Of a stretch of 64,000 nucleotides of DNA, positions 35,528 through 44,266 are shown one piece after another (within the stretch, counting starts at the first letter, position 1; each line of letters opens with the position of its first letter). The position numbers and the translations under genes are program-made. Source of the stretch: Eubacterium_B sp034180045 (GTDB taxonomy: Bacteria > Bacillota > Clostridia > Peptostreptococcales > Anaerovoracaceae); contig JAXFOY010000024.1 in NCBI GenBank assembly GCA_034180045.1, forward strand, positions 1 through 64,000. The letters run 5' to 3'. Below the pieces are notes generated by a model, which was not told the DNA's origin, searched no databases, and saw only the letters and a program-made list of their open reading frames with translations.

Positions 35528-37516
35528 ATGAACCAAAACGAAAGCAATGTGAATATTTCTCAGATGTCTGAAGAGAATATCGAACAAACTGAAGAAAATC
35601 TAAACGAGCAAAGACAGATAAGACGCGAAAAGTTAAAGGCTTTGCAGGAAGCGGGAAGAAATCCGTTTCTTGTTGAGCAGTGGGATGTAACGGCTCACAG
35701 CATAGACATCAAGGAAAATTTTGATGCTATGGAAGACCAGGAGGTTTCTATTGCCGGTCGAATGATGAGCAAGAGAATCATGGGTAAAGCTGCATTTGCA
35801 GATATTCAGGACAAGCAAGGTCGTATTCAGTGCTACATCAAACGTGACGACATAGGTCAAGAGGAATATAAATGGTTCAAGACCTATGATATAGGTGACA
35901 TAGTAGGTATTGTCGGAAAAGTTTTCAAAACAAAGACCGGAGAGGTGTCTATACATGCAACAAAGTTGGTTTTGATGAGCAAATCACTTCAGGTGCTTCC
36001 GGATAAGTGGAGCGGACTTCAGGACACTGATTTGAGATACCGTCAGCGCTATGTTGATTTGATTATGAATTCCGATGTTAGGGAAACTTTCTACAAGAGA
36101 GCGCGCATCCTAAAAGAAATCAAAGCGGTTTTGGAGGACGACTACGGTTTTCTCGAGGTCGACACGCCAATTTTGACTACTATTGCAGGTGGGGCAAATG
36201 CTCGTCCTTTCAACACTCATCACAACACACTCAATTTGGATATGAAGCTTCGTATATCGAACGAGCTTTTCCTAAAACGCCTGATTGTCGGAGGTCTTGA
36301 CAGAGTTTACGAGATGGGAAAGATGTTCAGAAACGAAGGTATGGATAGAAACCATAACCCTGAGTTTACGAACATGGAATGCTACATGGCTTTCGGAAAT
36401 ATGGAAGATGTGATGGAGCTTACCGAGCAAATCGTTTACAAAGCCACGATGGCGGTAAACGGTGAGCCTATTATCAAATATCAAGGTAAGGAATTTGATG
36501 TGACTCCGCCATGGAGAAAGCTTGATATGGCTGAAGCCGTAAAGGAAATCACAGGCGTTGATTTCAGCAAAATAGACACGGACGAAGAAGCTCGTGCAGC
36601 AGCTATATCAAAGGGAATGAGAGAAGAAGATGTCAAGGAAATGACACGCGGCAAGCTGATTGCCGAGATGTTCGAGGAATTTTGCGAGGATCAACCGGGA
36701 TACTTAGACGGACCTGTTTTTGTAACCGGCCACCCGGTAGAAATTTCTCCGCTTGCAAAGAGGGATCCTGAAGATCCTAGGATTACTCGCCGCTTTGAAG
36801 CGTACATTAACGGTTGGGAAATAGGAAACGCATTTTCTGAACTCAACGATCCCGTTGACCAGTTCAATCGATTTGCCGAGCAGCAGAAACAGCTCGACCT
36901 TGGAATTGATGATGAAGCGCATCCGATGGATATGGATTTCGTGAATGCACTTGAGGTCGGTATGCCTCCTACAGGTGGGCTGGGAATAGGAATCGACCGT
37001 GTAATCATGCTGATTACAGATTCGCCAAGTATACGCGATGCGGTACTCTTCCCGACGATGAAGCCTTTGAACGATGTAAGCAAAGGAAATGATGTAAAAA
37101 ATCAGCCTGCTGATGAAAAGGAAACGGTACCTGAAAAGATAGATTTCTCAAAGGTAAAGATTGAGCCTTTATTTGAAGAACAGGTTGATTTTGATACATT
37201 CTCAAAGTCTGATTTCAGAGCCGTTAAGGTTAAAGAGTGCGTTGCTGTGCCGAAGTCAAAGAAGCTTCTTCAGTTTACTCTTGATGACGGAACAGGTATA
37301 GACCGTACCATTTTAAGCGGTATTCACACATATTATGAGCCGGAAGAACTTATTGGTAAGACACTCATTGCAATTACAAATTTGCCTCCTCGCGCTATGA
37401 TGGGCATTGACTCTTGCGGTATGCTTCTTTCCGCTATTCACGAAGAAGAAAGCGAAGAAAAGCTTCATCTTTTGATGGTAGATGACCATATCCCGGCAGG
37501 TGCAAAGCTTTATTAA
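35528..37516 (+). CDS. lysS: lysyl-tRNA synthetase with C-terminal tRNA-binding domain
   Basis: Class II LysRS charging tRNA-Lys. The protein is 662 residues, about 160 longer than the usual 490-500. The standard part has the OB-fold (VSIAGRMMSKRIMGKAAF) and class II motifs (FRNEGMDRNHNPEFTNMECY, GLGIGIDRVIMLIT). After a charged linker (about 520-550) comes a Trbp111/EMAPII-like tRNA-binding OB domain (FSKSDFRAVKVKECVAVPKS, LPPRAMMGIDSCGMLLSA), as in the C-terminus of MetRS. The ATG at 35528 follows AAGGTGGAG; a GTG nine bases upstream overlaps that site. The fusion is directly visible in one frame. Confidence 0.94.
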   Translation: MNQNESNVNISQMSEENIEQTEENLNEQRQIRREKLKALQEAGRNPFLVEQWDVTAHSIDIKENFDAMEDQEVSIAGRMMSKRIMGKAAFADIQDKQGRIQCYIKRDDIGQEEYKWFKTYDIGDIVGIVGKVFKTKTGEVSIHATKLVLMSKSLQVLPDKWSGLQDTDLRYRQRYVDLIMNSDVRETFYKRARILKEIKAVLEDDYGFLEVDTPILTTIAGGANARPFNTHHNTLNLDMKLRISNELFLKRLIVGGLDRVYEMGKMFRNEGMDRNHNPEFTNMECYMAFGNMEDVMELTEQIVYKATMAVNGEPIIKYQGKEFDVTPPWRKLDMAEAVKEITGVDFSKIDTDEEARAAAISKGMREEDVKEMTRGKLIAEMFEEFCEDQPGYLDGPVFVTGHPVEISPLAKRDPEDPRITRRFEAYINGWEIGNAFSELNDPVDQFNRFAEQQKQLDLGIDDEAHPMDMDFVNALEVGMPPTGGLGIGIDRVIMLITDSPSIRDAVLFPTMKPLNDVSKGNDVKNQPADEKETVPEKIDFSKVKIEPLFEEQVDFDTFSKSDFRAVKVKECVAVPKSKKLLQFTLDDGTGIDRTILSGIHTYYEPEELIGKTLIAITNLPPRAMMGIDSCGMLLSAIHEEESEEKLHLLMVDDHIPAGAKLY

Positions 37517-37617
37517 TCTGATGTGACGATGTATCATTTAGTCAAATACACTAAATTCACACCAAATGGTGCTTGAAACGGTGCAGACCTTAAAAATCGT
37601 ATAATTTTAAGATATAT

Positions 37618-37647
37618 GGGCAGTTCCATTGCGGAATTGCCCATTTT
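37618..37647 (+). terminator. rho-independent terminator after lysS
   Basis: GGGCAGTTCC pairs with GGAATTGCCC (one G-U) around ATTGC, followed by ATTTT. Ends the greA-lysS unit; the next ATG is 33 bases on. Confidence 0.8.
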
Positions 37648-37679
37648 CAAATATCAAGTAAAATTACAGGAAAAATTAG

Positions 37680-38195
37680 ATGGTATTCAAATTAGTTCCG
37701 GTAAAACCGGGAGAAATAGAGCAATATAAGTTGGATATGCAGGAAGCATTTCAAAAGGGATTTGAAAATGTATTCGGTAAAACAGGCGCTGTTATTTTAC
37801 CCGAAAATGACATTGACCAATCGCTTAATGCTGATGGTGCTGCTGCCTATAAAGCTGTTGCTGACGGAATAATAGTTGGCGGTGCCGTTGTTGTTATAAA
37901 TGAAAAAACACAGCATAATCACCTCGATTTGTTGTTTGTAAAAATCGGAACTCAATGCAAAGGCATTGGAAAAAAGATATGGTTTGAATTAGAGCGTATG
38001 TACCCTGACACGAAAGTGTGGGAAACTTGTACGCCGTATTTTGACAGACGCAATATTCATTTTTATGTGAATGTCTGTGGATTTCATATCACTGAGTTTT
38101 TTAATGATAAGCATCCTATGCCTGATGCTCCTGATGATTTTGTTGGCGACGGCAATGAGGGAATGTTTGGGGTTGAAAAACAAATGCGTAAATAA
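37680..38195 (+). CDS. GNAT-family N-acetyltransferase
   Basis: A 171-residue protein of the GNAT fold. The central strand-loop with acetyl-CoA binding is seen as HLDLLFVKIGTQCKGIGKKIWFELERMYPD, in which QCKGIG corresponds to the Q/RxxGxG pyrophosphate loop (near residues 97-102), followed by WETCTPYFDRRNIHFYVNVCGF, the usual motif B region. Substrate unknown. The Shine-Dalgarno is weak (CAGGAAAA). Base composition is AT-richer than the housekeeping genes, in keeping with an accessory region starting here. Confidence 0.75.
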   Translation: MVFKLVPVKPGEIEQYKLDMQEAFQKGFENVFGKTGAVILPENDIDQSLNADGAAAYKAVADGIIVGGAVVVINEKTQHNHLDLLFVKIGTQCKGIGKKIWFELERMYPDTKVWETCTPYFDRRNIHFYVNVCGFHITEFFNDKHPMPDAPDDFVGDGNEGMFGVEKQMRK

Positions 38196-38207
38196 TTTTG
38201 TTTATTG

Positions 38208-38249
38208 TCCCTTTGAGAGAGGAGAAATCTTTTCTCAACGGGATTTTTT
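38208..38249 (+). terminator. rho-independent terminator after the GNAT gene
   Basis: TCCC-T-TTGAGA pairs with TCTCAA-C-GGGA (one mismatch) and is followed by six T. Confidence 0.75.
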
Positions 38250-38407
38250 GTTTTTACGGCTATGCAAAACTAGAAGACAAAGCCAAAATCTCATATACTT
38301 TAATCACAGAGGAAGTAGAGATTTTAGTATGGCGTTTAATTTTTTAGTTTTTTGTCATATGTGTACTATCACCTAACAATCTTCCGAAGTTAAAACAATT
38401 TTAGGGA

Positions 38408-38436
38408 TTGACAATTAAATGCTGTTTGATTACAAT
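38408..38436 (+). promoter_or_regulatory. promoter for the nucleotidyltransferase-like gene
   Basis: Consensus TTGACA (38408-38413), 17-base spacer, TACAAT (38431-38436), about 40 bases before the ATG at 38477. The gap 38250-38407 shows nothing else. Confidence 0.75.
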
Positions 38437-38476
38437 GATATGATTTACCATTAGCTGAAAGGGAAGGAGTTATATT

Positions 38477-39133
38477 ATGTACGAGTATGTAAATGACAAA
38501 CAATTTCTGAGCCGTATGCGTTCTCTTTGCGGAGATATAATGCAAGATTTATGTCACACATTGAAAAAAAAATATGACATCGGTGCTTCATTCTACCTTG
38601 TGGGTAGCGGTGCAAGAAATCTAATAATGCAAAATGCTGACAGACCTATTGATTTGGATTATAACCTTAGAATCACGAGAATAGATGATTGGGAAGATTG
38701 TAAGAGAATCAAGGAATGTGTCAGAAAGGCTTTCAATATGGTTCTTCGGGAGCGCAGATGGAGTGACTGCAAAGACTCAAAATCATCACTAACTACTGAG
38801 AAACGTCATTTTACGCAGGGTAATGTCACAGAGTTTTCGATAGATGTCTGCATTGTTTGTGAGGATGTTGACGGTAATTATCACCGCCTAATTCATGAGA
38901 AAACAGGCATTTCTTATCACGATAAGTATTTTTGGAATCAAGCACCTAATTCAAGTCGGCTAAAAGAAAAGGCTGACTATATTAAAAGAAAAGACAAATG
39001 GGCATCTGTCAGGGAGCAATACAAGAGAATAAAAAACAAGTATCTGACTTCTAATGACCATAACCATTCTTCATTCATCTGCTATATTGAAGCGGTAAAC
39101 AATGTTTATAATTCAAGAAAGCAGTGGAGGTAA
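38477..39133 (+). CDS. nucleotidyltransferase-fold protein, unknown role
   Basis: A 218-residue protein with the pattern of a Pol-beta-type nucleotidyltransferase: GSGARNL near residues 43-49, the DxD pair D59/D61 in IDLDYNL and a third acidic residue D123 in FSIDVCIV. The C-terminal part is basic and helical. The full catalytic triad suggests an active enzyme that transfers a nucleotide to an RNA, protein or small molecule. It has its own consensus promoter and its own terminator, with GGAAGGAG before the ATG, so it is a stand-alone unit. No HEPN/MNT antitoxin partner or CBASS effector is next to it. Role unknown. Confidence 0.7.
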   Translation: MYEYVNDKQFLSRMRSLCGDIMQDLCHTLKKKYDIGASFYLVGSGARNLIMQNADRPIDLDYNLRITRIDDWEDCKRIKECVRKAFNMVLRERRWSDCKDSKSSLTTEKRHFTQGNVTEFSIDVCIVCEDVDGNYHRLIHEKTGISYHDKYFWNQAPNSSRLKEKADYIKRKDKWASVREQYKRIKNKYLTSNDHNHSSFICYIEAVNNVYNSRKQWR

Positions 39134-39163
39134 TCAGAACCATAATTCAAATATAAATTTATC

Positions 39164-39193
39164 AAGCCCGGCAGTTAGACTTGCCGGGTTATT
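39164..39193 (+). terminator. rho-independent terminator after the nucleotidyltransferase-like gene
   Basis: CCCGGCA (39167-39173) pairs with TGCCGGG (39182-39188), loop GTTAGACT, then a short T-rich tail. Confidence 0.8.
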
Positions 39194-39299
39194 TACTGAC
39201 ATTTGTTGACAACTAATAATTACATCTCTTTCAGAGCTTTTTACAATATAGCAAATTAAAGGGGAATTTGTTATTATATAGAGGAAGGGAGTGGTCTAA

Positions 39300-40568
39300 A
39301 TGAGAGATATTAAGAAAATTGGTGTTGAATACATCGAGGAATATTTAGACATTTATTTGAATGCCTATCCTGCATATAAAACCCGTGACGAGGAATGCAG
39401 GGGAAAATATAGGAAGAAAATCACCTTTGATATGACACACGACAAAGATGTTGATTTTGTGGGAATGATAGAAGACGGCAAATTAATTGCTCTGATGAAA
39501 CTTGTAAACTACAAAATGAACATCTATGGCAAAATGCAAAAAGCGGTCGGTTTGATGTCGCTTGCGGTCCATCCTTTACATAAGAAAAAGGGTGTAGCGC
39601 TGGAAATGGTAAAATACTATGAGGAATATTCGAAAAACACGGGTGCGCTTGTGGATGTGCTGTTGCCTTTTAATATGGGGTTTTATCGCAAAATGGGATA
39701 TGGTCTTGGCAGTAAACTTGATGAGTATTATTTGAATACGATTCAGCTTCCGGCTTACCACGAGCAAAGTCACCTAAGGCTTTTAGATAAAGGTGATATA
39801 CAGTCAGTTCTCGACTGTCACAATGATTTTGCAGAAAAAAATCACGGTATGCTAAAAAAATTTGAGGAGGAAATCCGGGATGTAATCTCAGACTTCACAA
39901 CTGTAAGAGTAGGGTATTTTGATGAAGATAAACTCTTAGGATATGTAGCATATAACTATAAAGAAACACACGAAAGCAATTATACCGAGAATATGATAGT
40001 TGTCGATGAATTGATATACAGTGATGGGGAGGTTCTCAGGGAACTGCTTGCGTATCTCAGAAATCAAGCTGATTTGGCGCAAAGAATAATTATCAGAAGC
40101 GGGGAAGCCGAGTTTTATCATCTCTTTGATAATCCTGCCGACTTATCCAGAAATTACACAGCTTTCGGATATATACAAACAAATACATCGCTAATAGGCA
40201 ATATGTATAAAGTGTTGAATCCCAAGGCTTTTGTTGATGCGACTTCGTATAGGATGCTGGCTCCTGTTGACATTGATGTTCGCTTTGCCTACATTGATGA
40301 GCTCGATAAAAGCGAACACGAAATAGTTATTTCTGTCAGAAAAAATCCGGAAAGGAAGTATGGCACCTGGGCGGTTTCGGATAATAAAAATGTTGACGTA
40401 AGTGTGAAGTGCAATAAAGGGGATCTTTCATCATTGCTCATGAACTCGGCAAGACTAGGACAGCTTATAAGTCTTGGCGCAGTGAAGATAGATAAACCTG
40501 AATATGCTTCGCTTTTAGATATGGTCTTCTATTTCGGGCAAAAGCCATACAGCAATTCGGATTTTTAG
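39300..40568 (+). CDS. Eis-like GNAT acetyltransferase with SCP2-type C-terminal domain
   Basis: A 422-residue protein of the Eis/COG4552 group. The N-terminal GNAT domain has GLMSLAVHPLHKKKGVALEMVKYY (cofactor loop near residues 90-100) and ALVDVLLPFNMGFYRKMGYGLG; a second GNAT-like region follows, then the SCP2-like C-terminal domain (YGTWAVSDNKNVDVSVKCNKGDLSSLL). Mycobacterial Eis acetylates aminoglycosides and other amines, but the substrate here cannot be known. GAGGAAGGGAG precedes the ATG. Three bases separate it from the frame of the polymerase gene that follows. Confidence 0.88.
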   Translation: MRDIKKIGVEYIEEYLDIYLNAYPAYKTRDEECRGKYRKKITFDMTHDKDVDFVGMIEDGKLIALMKLVNYKMNIYGKMQKAVGLMSLAVHPLHKKKGVALEMVKYYEEYSKNTGALVDVLLPFNMGFYRKMGYGLGSKLDEYYLNTIQLPAYHEQSHLRLLDKGDIQSVLDCHNDFAEKNHGMLKKFEEEIRDVISDFTTVRVGYFDEDKLLGYVAYNYKETHESNYTENMIVVDELIYSDGEVLRELLAYLRNQADLAQRIIIRSGEAEFYHLFDNPADLSRNYTAFGYIQTNTSLIGNMYKVLNPKAFVDATSYRMLAPVDIDVRFAYIDELDKSEHEIVISVRKNPERKYGTWAVSDNKNVDVSVKCNKGDLSSLLMNSARLGQLISLGAVKIDKPEYASLLDMVFYFGQKPYSNSDF

Positions 40569-40601
40569 ATTTTGACGGAAGAACAAAAGGTGCTGTTTGA
40601 A

Positions 40602-42137
40602 ATGGAAAGAAAATATATTTCAATAGATCTAAAATCATTTTATGCATCCGTAGAATGCATGGAGCGAGGCTTTGATCCCTTAACGACAAATCTAGTTGTT
40701 GCGGATGTCTCAAGAACACAGAAAACTATTTGTTTAGCTGTTTCGCCGTCTCTAAAATCCTACGGGATTCCGGGGAGAGCCAGGCTTTTTGAGGTTGAGC
40801 AGAAAGTAAAAGAGGCTAACGCAAGGAGAGCTCTAAAAAGCAGAAATCGGAAATTTGTCGGAAAGTCGTTTTTTTCGACTGAGCTTAATGCAAATCCGAA
40901 CCTTGAGATAGATTATATCACGGCTAAGCCGAGAATGGGTTTGTATATGAAAAGAAGCACTCAGATTTACGATGTTTATTTGCGTTATGTTGCTCATGAG
41001 GATATTTATGCCTATTCGGTGGATGAAGTGTTTATAGACGCCACATCTTACCTAAATACATATAAGCTCAGTGCGTATGATTTTGCAAAACTTATGATTA
41101 AGGAAGTGTTGAAAGAAACCGGAATAACGGCAACCGCCGGAATAGGAACAAATCCATATCTTTGCAAAATTGCCATGGACATAGTGGCAAAGCACATTGA
41201 TGAGGATGCGGACGGAGTTCGCATTGCCGAGCTTGACGAGATGTTGTATAGAAGACTTCTTTGGGAGCATCGTCCAATAACTGATTTTTGGCGCATTGGC
41301 AAGGGGTATGCGAAGAAGCTTGCGAAGAAAAGTCTATTTACGATGGGAGATATAGCGAGGTGCTCTATAGGAAAAAGTACTGATTATTACAATGAGGATT
41401 TACTATATAAGATGTTTGGCGTGAATGCGGAGCTTCTCATAGACCACGCATGGGGATATGAACCGTGCACCATAAAGGAAATCAAAGCATACAGACCACA
41501 GAGAAAAAGCCTTGTGTCGGGACAGGTTTTGCAATATGCTTATACCTACGAAAAGACAAGAATTGTGGTAAGAGAAATGGTTGATTTGCTTGTTCTTGAC
41601 CTGGTGAAAAAAGGACTTTTGACTGACCAAATCGTTTTAACCGTCGGTTATGATATAGAGAATCTCTGCGATCCGGAAAGACGAAGCAAGTATAGGGGAG
41701 AAATTACCATAGATAGATACGGCAGAGAAATACCCAAACATGCTCACGGTACGGGGAATCTTCCCCATAAAACTTCTTCGACCAGGCTCATTATCGATTG
41801 CGTGCTCGAAGTGTTTGACAGAGTTGTGGACGAGAATCTTTTGACGAGAAGAATCAGCATAACCGCGAACAATCTGGTAAGTGAAAAAGATTACAAAATA
41901 GCAAAAGAAGCTGAGGATAATGAGCCGAAACAGCTTAGTATATTTGATGTACTTGCTGAGGATTCGTCAAAGCAGGAGGAACGGGATTTTAGTTTAGAGA
42001 AAGAAAAGCAGATACAGGAAGCGGTGCTTAAAATAAAGAAACGCTTTGGTAAAAACGCCATTCTTAAGGGTACAAATTTGCAAGAGGGGGCAACGGCTAA
42101 GGAGAGAAATTCTCAAATTGGCGGACACAGGGAGTAG
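40602..42137 (+). CDS. Y-family DNA polymerase (UmuC/UvrX type)
   Basis: Error-prone translesion polymerase. The 511-residue protein starts MERKYISIDLKSFYASVECM, with the first catalytic aspartate in SIDLKSFYASVE and the paired acidic residues in YAYSVDEVFIDATSYL. The family's finger region (AVSPSLKSYGIPGRARLFEV), thumb helix-hairpin (FWRIGKGYAKKLAKKSLFTM) and little-finger domain (YRPQRKSLVSGQVL) follow. ATG 40602 has AAAGGTG nine bases upstream; a TTG 30 bases earlier is less likely. The YolD-like gene follows directly, the same pairing as B. subtilis uvrX-yolD. No clear LexA box was found upstream. Confidence 0.92.
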   Translation: MERKYISIDLKSFYASVECMERGFDPLTTNLVVADVSRTQKTICLAVSPSLKSYGIPGRARLFEVEQKVKEANARRALKSRNRKFVGKSFFSTELNANPNLEIDYITAKPRMGLYMKRSTQIYDVYLRYVAHEDIYAYSVDEVFIDATSYLNTYKLSAYDFAKLMIKEVLKETGITATAGIGTNPYLCKIAMDIVAKHIDEDADGVRIAELDEMLYRRLLWEHRPITDFWRIGKGYAKKLAKKSLFTMGDIARCSIGKSTDYYNEDLLYKMFGVNAELLIDHAWGYEPCTIKEIKAYRPQRKSLVSGQVLQYAYTYEKTRIVVREMVDLLVLDLVKKGLLTDQIVLTVGYDIENLCDPERRSKYRGEITIDRYGREIPKHAHGTGNLPHKTSSTRLIIDCVLEVFDRVVDENLLTRRISITANNLVSEKDYKIAKEAEDNEPKQLSIFDVLAEDSSKQEERDFSLEKEKQIQEAVLKIKKRFGKNAILKGTNLQEGATAKERNSQIGGHRE

Positions 42138-42542
42138 ATGATGGGAAGATATGATGACATAATCAATTTGACGTATAGAAAATCGACGAGGCGTCCACAT
42201 ATGTCTATGCATGACAGGGCAGCTCAATTCGCGCCTTTTGCAGCGCTTACGGGACATGGGGAGGCTATTGATGAAACGGCGAGGTTCACAGACAGAAAAA
42301 TAGAACCGTCTGAGGACAAGCTTGCGGAATTAAATAATAAAATCTCCTATATTAGAGAGTCATTAGAACTTAATCCGCAAATATCGGTAACCTACTTTAT
42401 ACCGGATGAAAGCAAACAAGGCGGCAAGTATGTCAGTCGCACATCGGCTATAGATAAACTTGATGATTTTAACAGAAGAATAAGGCTATCGAGCGGAGAA
42501 TGGATAGAAATTGATGATATACTGGATGTAGAGATAGTTTAG
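42138..42542 (+). CDS. YolD-like protein
   Basis: A 134-residue member of the YolD-like family, small proteins regularly encoded beside Y-family polymerases in Firmicutes and their phages and thought to modulate the polymerase; the mechanism is not settled. The conserved start RYDDIINLTYRKSTRRPHMSMHDRAAQFAPFAAL (here cited as RRPHMSMHDRAAQFAPF) and the DDILDVEIV C-terminus are visible. The ATG follows the polymerase stop codon immediately. Confidence 0.88.
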   Translation: MMGRYDDIINLTYRKSTRRPHMSMHDRAAQFAPFAALTGHGEAIDETARFTDRKIEPSEDKLAELNNKISYIRESLELNPQISVTYFIPDESKQGGKYVSRTSAIDKLDDFNRRIRLSSGEWIEIDDILDVEIV

Positions 42543-42566
42543 AGTATAGAAAAGTGAGGAAAAACT

Positions 42567-43703
42567 ATGGATAATTCTTTTCCGGAGATAAAGACCTATT
42601 TGGGATTTGGATGTATGCGCCTTCCTATGAATGGGGAAAATGTCGATATTGAAGAGTTCAGAAAAATGACGGACAGCTTTATCGCAAAGGGTTTCAACTA
42701 TTTTGATACGGCACACGGCTATATAGACGGGAAATCGGAAAAGGCTATAAAAGAGGCTTTGACCGATAGATACCCCAGAGAGGCGTATATTTTGACAAAT
42801 AAGCTCACCGGCTCATATTTCAACAGTGAAGAAGAGATACGACCGCTGTTTGATGAGCAGCTTAAGGCCTGTGGAGTGGAGTACTTCGATTTCTATTTGA
42901 TGCATGCACAGACCAAAGAAAAGTTTGAAAAATTCAAGGCGTGCAGAGCATACGAAACGGCATTTGAACTAAAAAAAGAGGGAAAAGTAAAGCATGTAGG
43001 CTTATCGTTTCATGATAAGGCGGAGGTTCTTGATGAGATTTTGAGTGAATACCCACAGATTGAAATCGTACAGATTCAGCTTAATTACCTCGACTATGAT
43101 GATCTTTCCGTCGACGGAAGAAGAGTCTATGAGGTGGCAAGAAAGCACGGCAAACCGATTATAGTTATGGAGCCGGTAAAAGGAGGCAGCCTTGTGAATC
43201 TTCCCGCGAAGGCTCAAAGGATATTCGATGAATTGGGCGGAGGTTCAAATGCAGAATATGCTATACGATATGTGGGCAGTTTTGACGGTGTACGAGTGGT
43301 TTTGTCGGGAATGAGCAACATGGAGCAGATTGAGGATAATATGTCTTATATGAATGACTTTAAGGTGCTTAGCCCGCTTGAGAGAATCGCAGTTGAAGAG
43401 GTAAAGTCTGTCTTCAAAAGTCTGGATTTAATCCCATGTACAGCCTGTCACTACTGTATAGAAGAAAGTCACTGTCCTAAGAATATTTTGATTCCGGATA
43501 TATTTTCCTGCCTGAATTCAAAGTATATTTTTGAGGATTGGAATATGGATATGTACTATGAAGAGGTGCTTACGGCAAACGGACATGCGAAAGCAAGTGA
43601 GTGTATAGAATGCGGACTATGTGAAAAAGTCTGTCCGCAGCGCTTGCAGATAAGGCGGCTGCTGAAGGATGCGGCAAATAAATTGGAATGTAGTGAGGAA
43701 TAA
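42567..43703 (+). CDS. aldo/keto reductase with ferredoxin-type domain
   Basis: A 378-residue oxidoreductase. The TIM-barrel AKR domain has GFGCMRLPM, the tetrad residues in FNYFDTAHGY (Asp, Tyr), LTNKL (Lys) and YLMHAQ (His), and LSGMSNMEQIEDN. The C-terminal 80 residues carry cysteines in CTACHYCIEESHCPK and CIECGLCEKVCPQ for one or two [4Fe-4S] clusters, the pattern of the AKR-ferredoxin group common in anaerobes. Substrate unknown. GTGAGG lies upstream; it follows the YolD-like gene by 24 bases. Confidence 0.9.
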   Translation: MDNSFPEIKTYLGFGCMRLPMNGENVDIEEFRKMTDSFIAKGFNYFDTAHGYIDGKSEKAIKEALTDRYPREAYILTNKLTGSYFNSEEEIRPLFDEQLKACGVEYFDFYLMHAQTKEKFEKFKACRAYETAFELKKEGKVKHVGLSFHDKAEVLDEILSEYPQIEIVQIQLNYLDYDDLSVDGRRVYEVARKHGKPIIVMEPVKGGSLVNLPAKAQRIFDELGGGSNAEYAIRYVGSFDGVRVVLSGMSNMEQIEDNMSYMNDFKVLSPLERIAVEEVKSVFKSLDLIPCTACHYCIEESHCPKNILIPDIFSCLNSKYIFEDWNMDMYYEEVLTANGHAKASECIECGLCEKVCPQRLQIRRLLKDAANKLECSEE

Positions 43704-43780
43704 TGATTGGAATAGCTCAATATTATTTATTAATGTATTAAAGCGGGTTTACCCGTTTATGAAAGGATGGGGGGATTTTT

Positions 43781-44248
43781 ATGTTGGAAATAGGAACAAA
43801 AGCACCTGATTTTACACTTACAGATCAGAACGGAGATTTACGTTCACTTGCGGAATTTCGCGGGCGGAAGGTGATTTTATATTTTTATCCTAAGGATATG
43901 ACTGCCGGATGCACTAAACAGGCGTGCGGATTTGGGGAACTTTATCCGCAGATAAGGGAAAGGGGCGCGATTGTCATAGGGGTTAGCAAAGACAGTGTTA
44001 AGTCGCACAAAAAGTTTTCAGACACATATCATTTGCCTTTTACTTTGCTTTCGGACACTGAACATCAGGTTATCGAGGCTTATGATGCATGGAAAGAAAA
44101 GAAGAATTACGGCAAGGTTTATATGGGAACGGTTCGTACTACATATTTAATCGACGAAGCCGGAATTATTATCAAAGCAAACGACAAAGTCAAGGCGGCA
44201 AATAATCCTGGTGAAATGCTTCGTGAGCTTGAATCTGCCGACGAATAG
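43781..44248 (+). CDS. bcp: thioredoxin-dependent peroxiredoxin Bcp
   Basis: Reduces hydroperoxides. The 155-residue protein has the Bcp/PrxQ signature LYFYPKDMTAGCTKQACGF with peroxidatic C44 and resolving C49 five residues later. GAAAGGATGGGG precedes the ATG. It is followed after a few bases by yaaA, which also acts in peroxide stress, so the two form a small oxidative-defence unit. A weak CGGG/CCCG hairpin at about 43743-43758 lies before it. Confidence 0.93.
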   Translation: MLEIGTKAPDFTLTDQNGDLRSLAEFRGRKVILYFYPKDMTAGCTKQACGFGELYPQIRERGAIVIGVSKDSVKSHKKFSDTYHLPFTLLSDTEHQVIEAYDAWKEKKNYGKVYMGTVRTTYLIDEAGIIIKANDKVKAANNPGEMLRELESADE

Positions 44249-44266
44249 GACAGGTAGGTGAGATGG

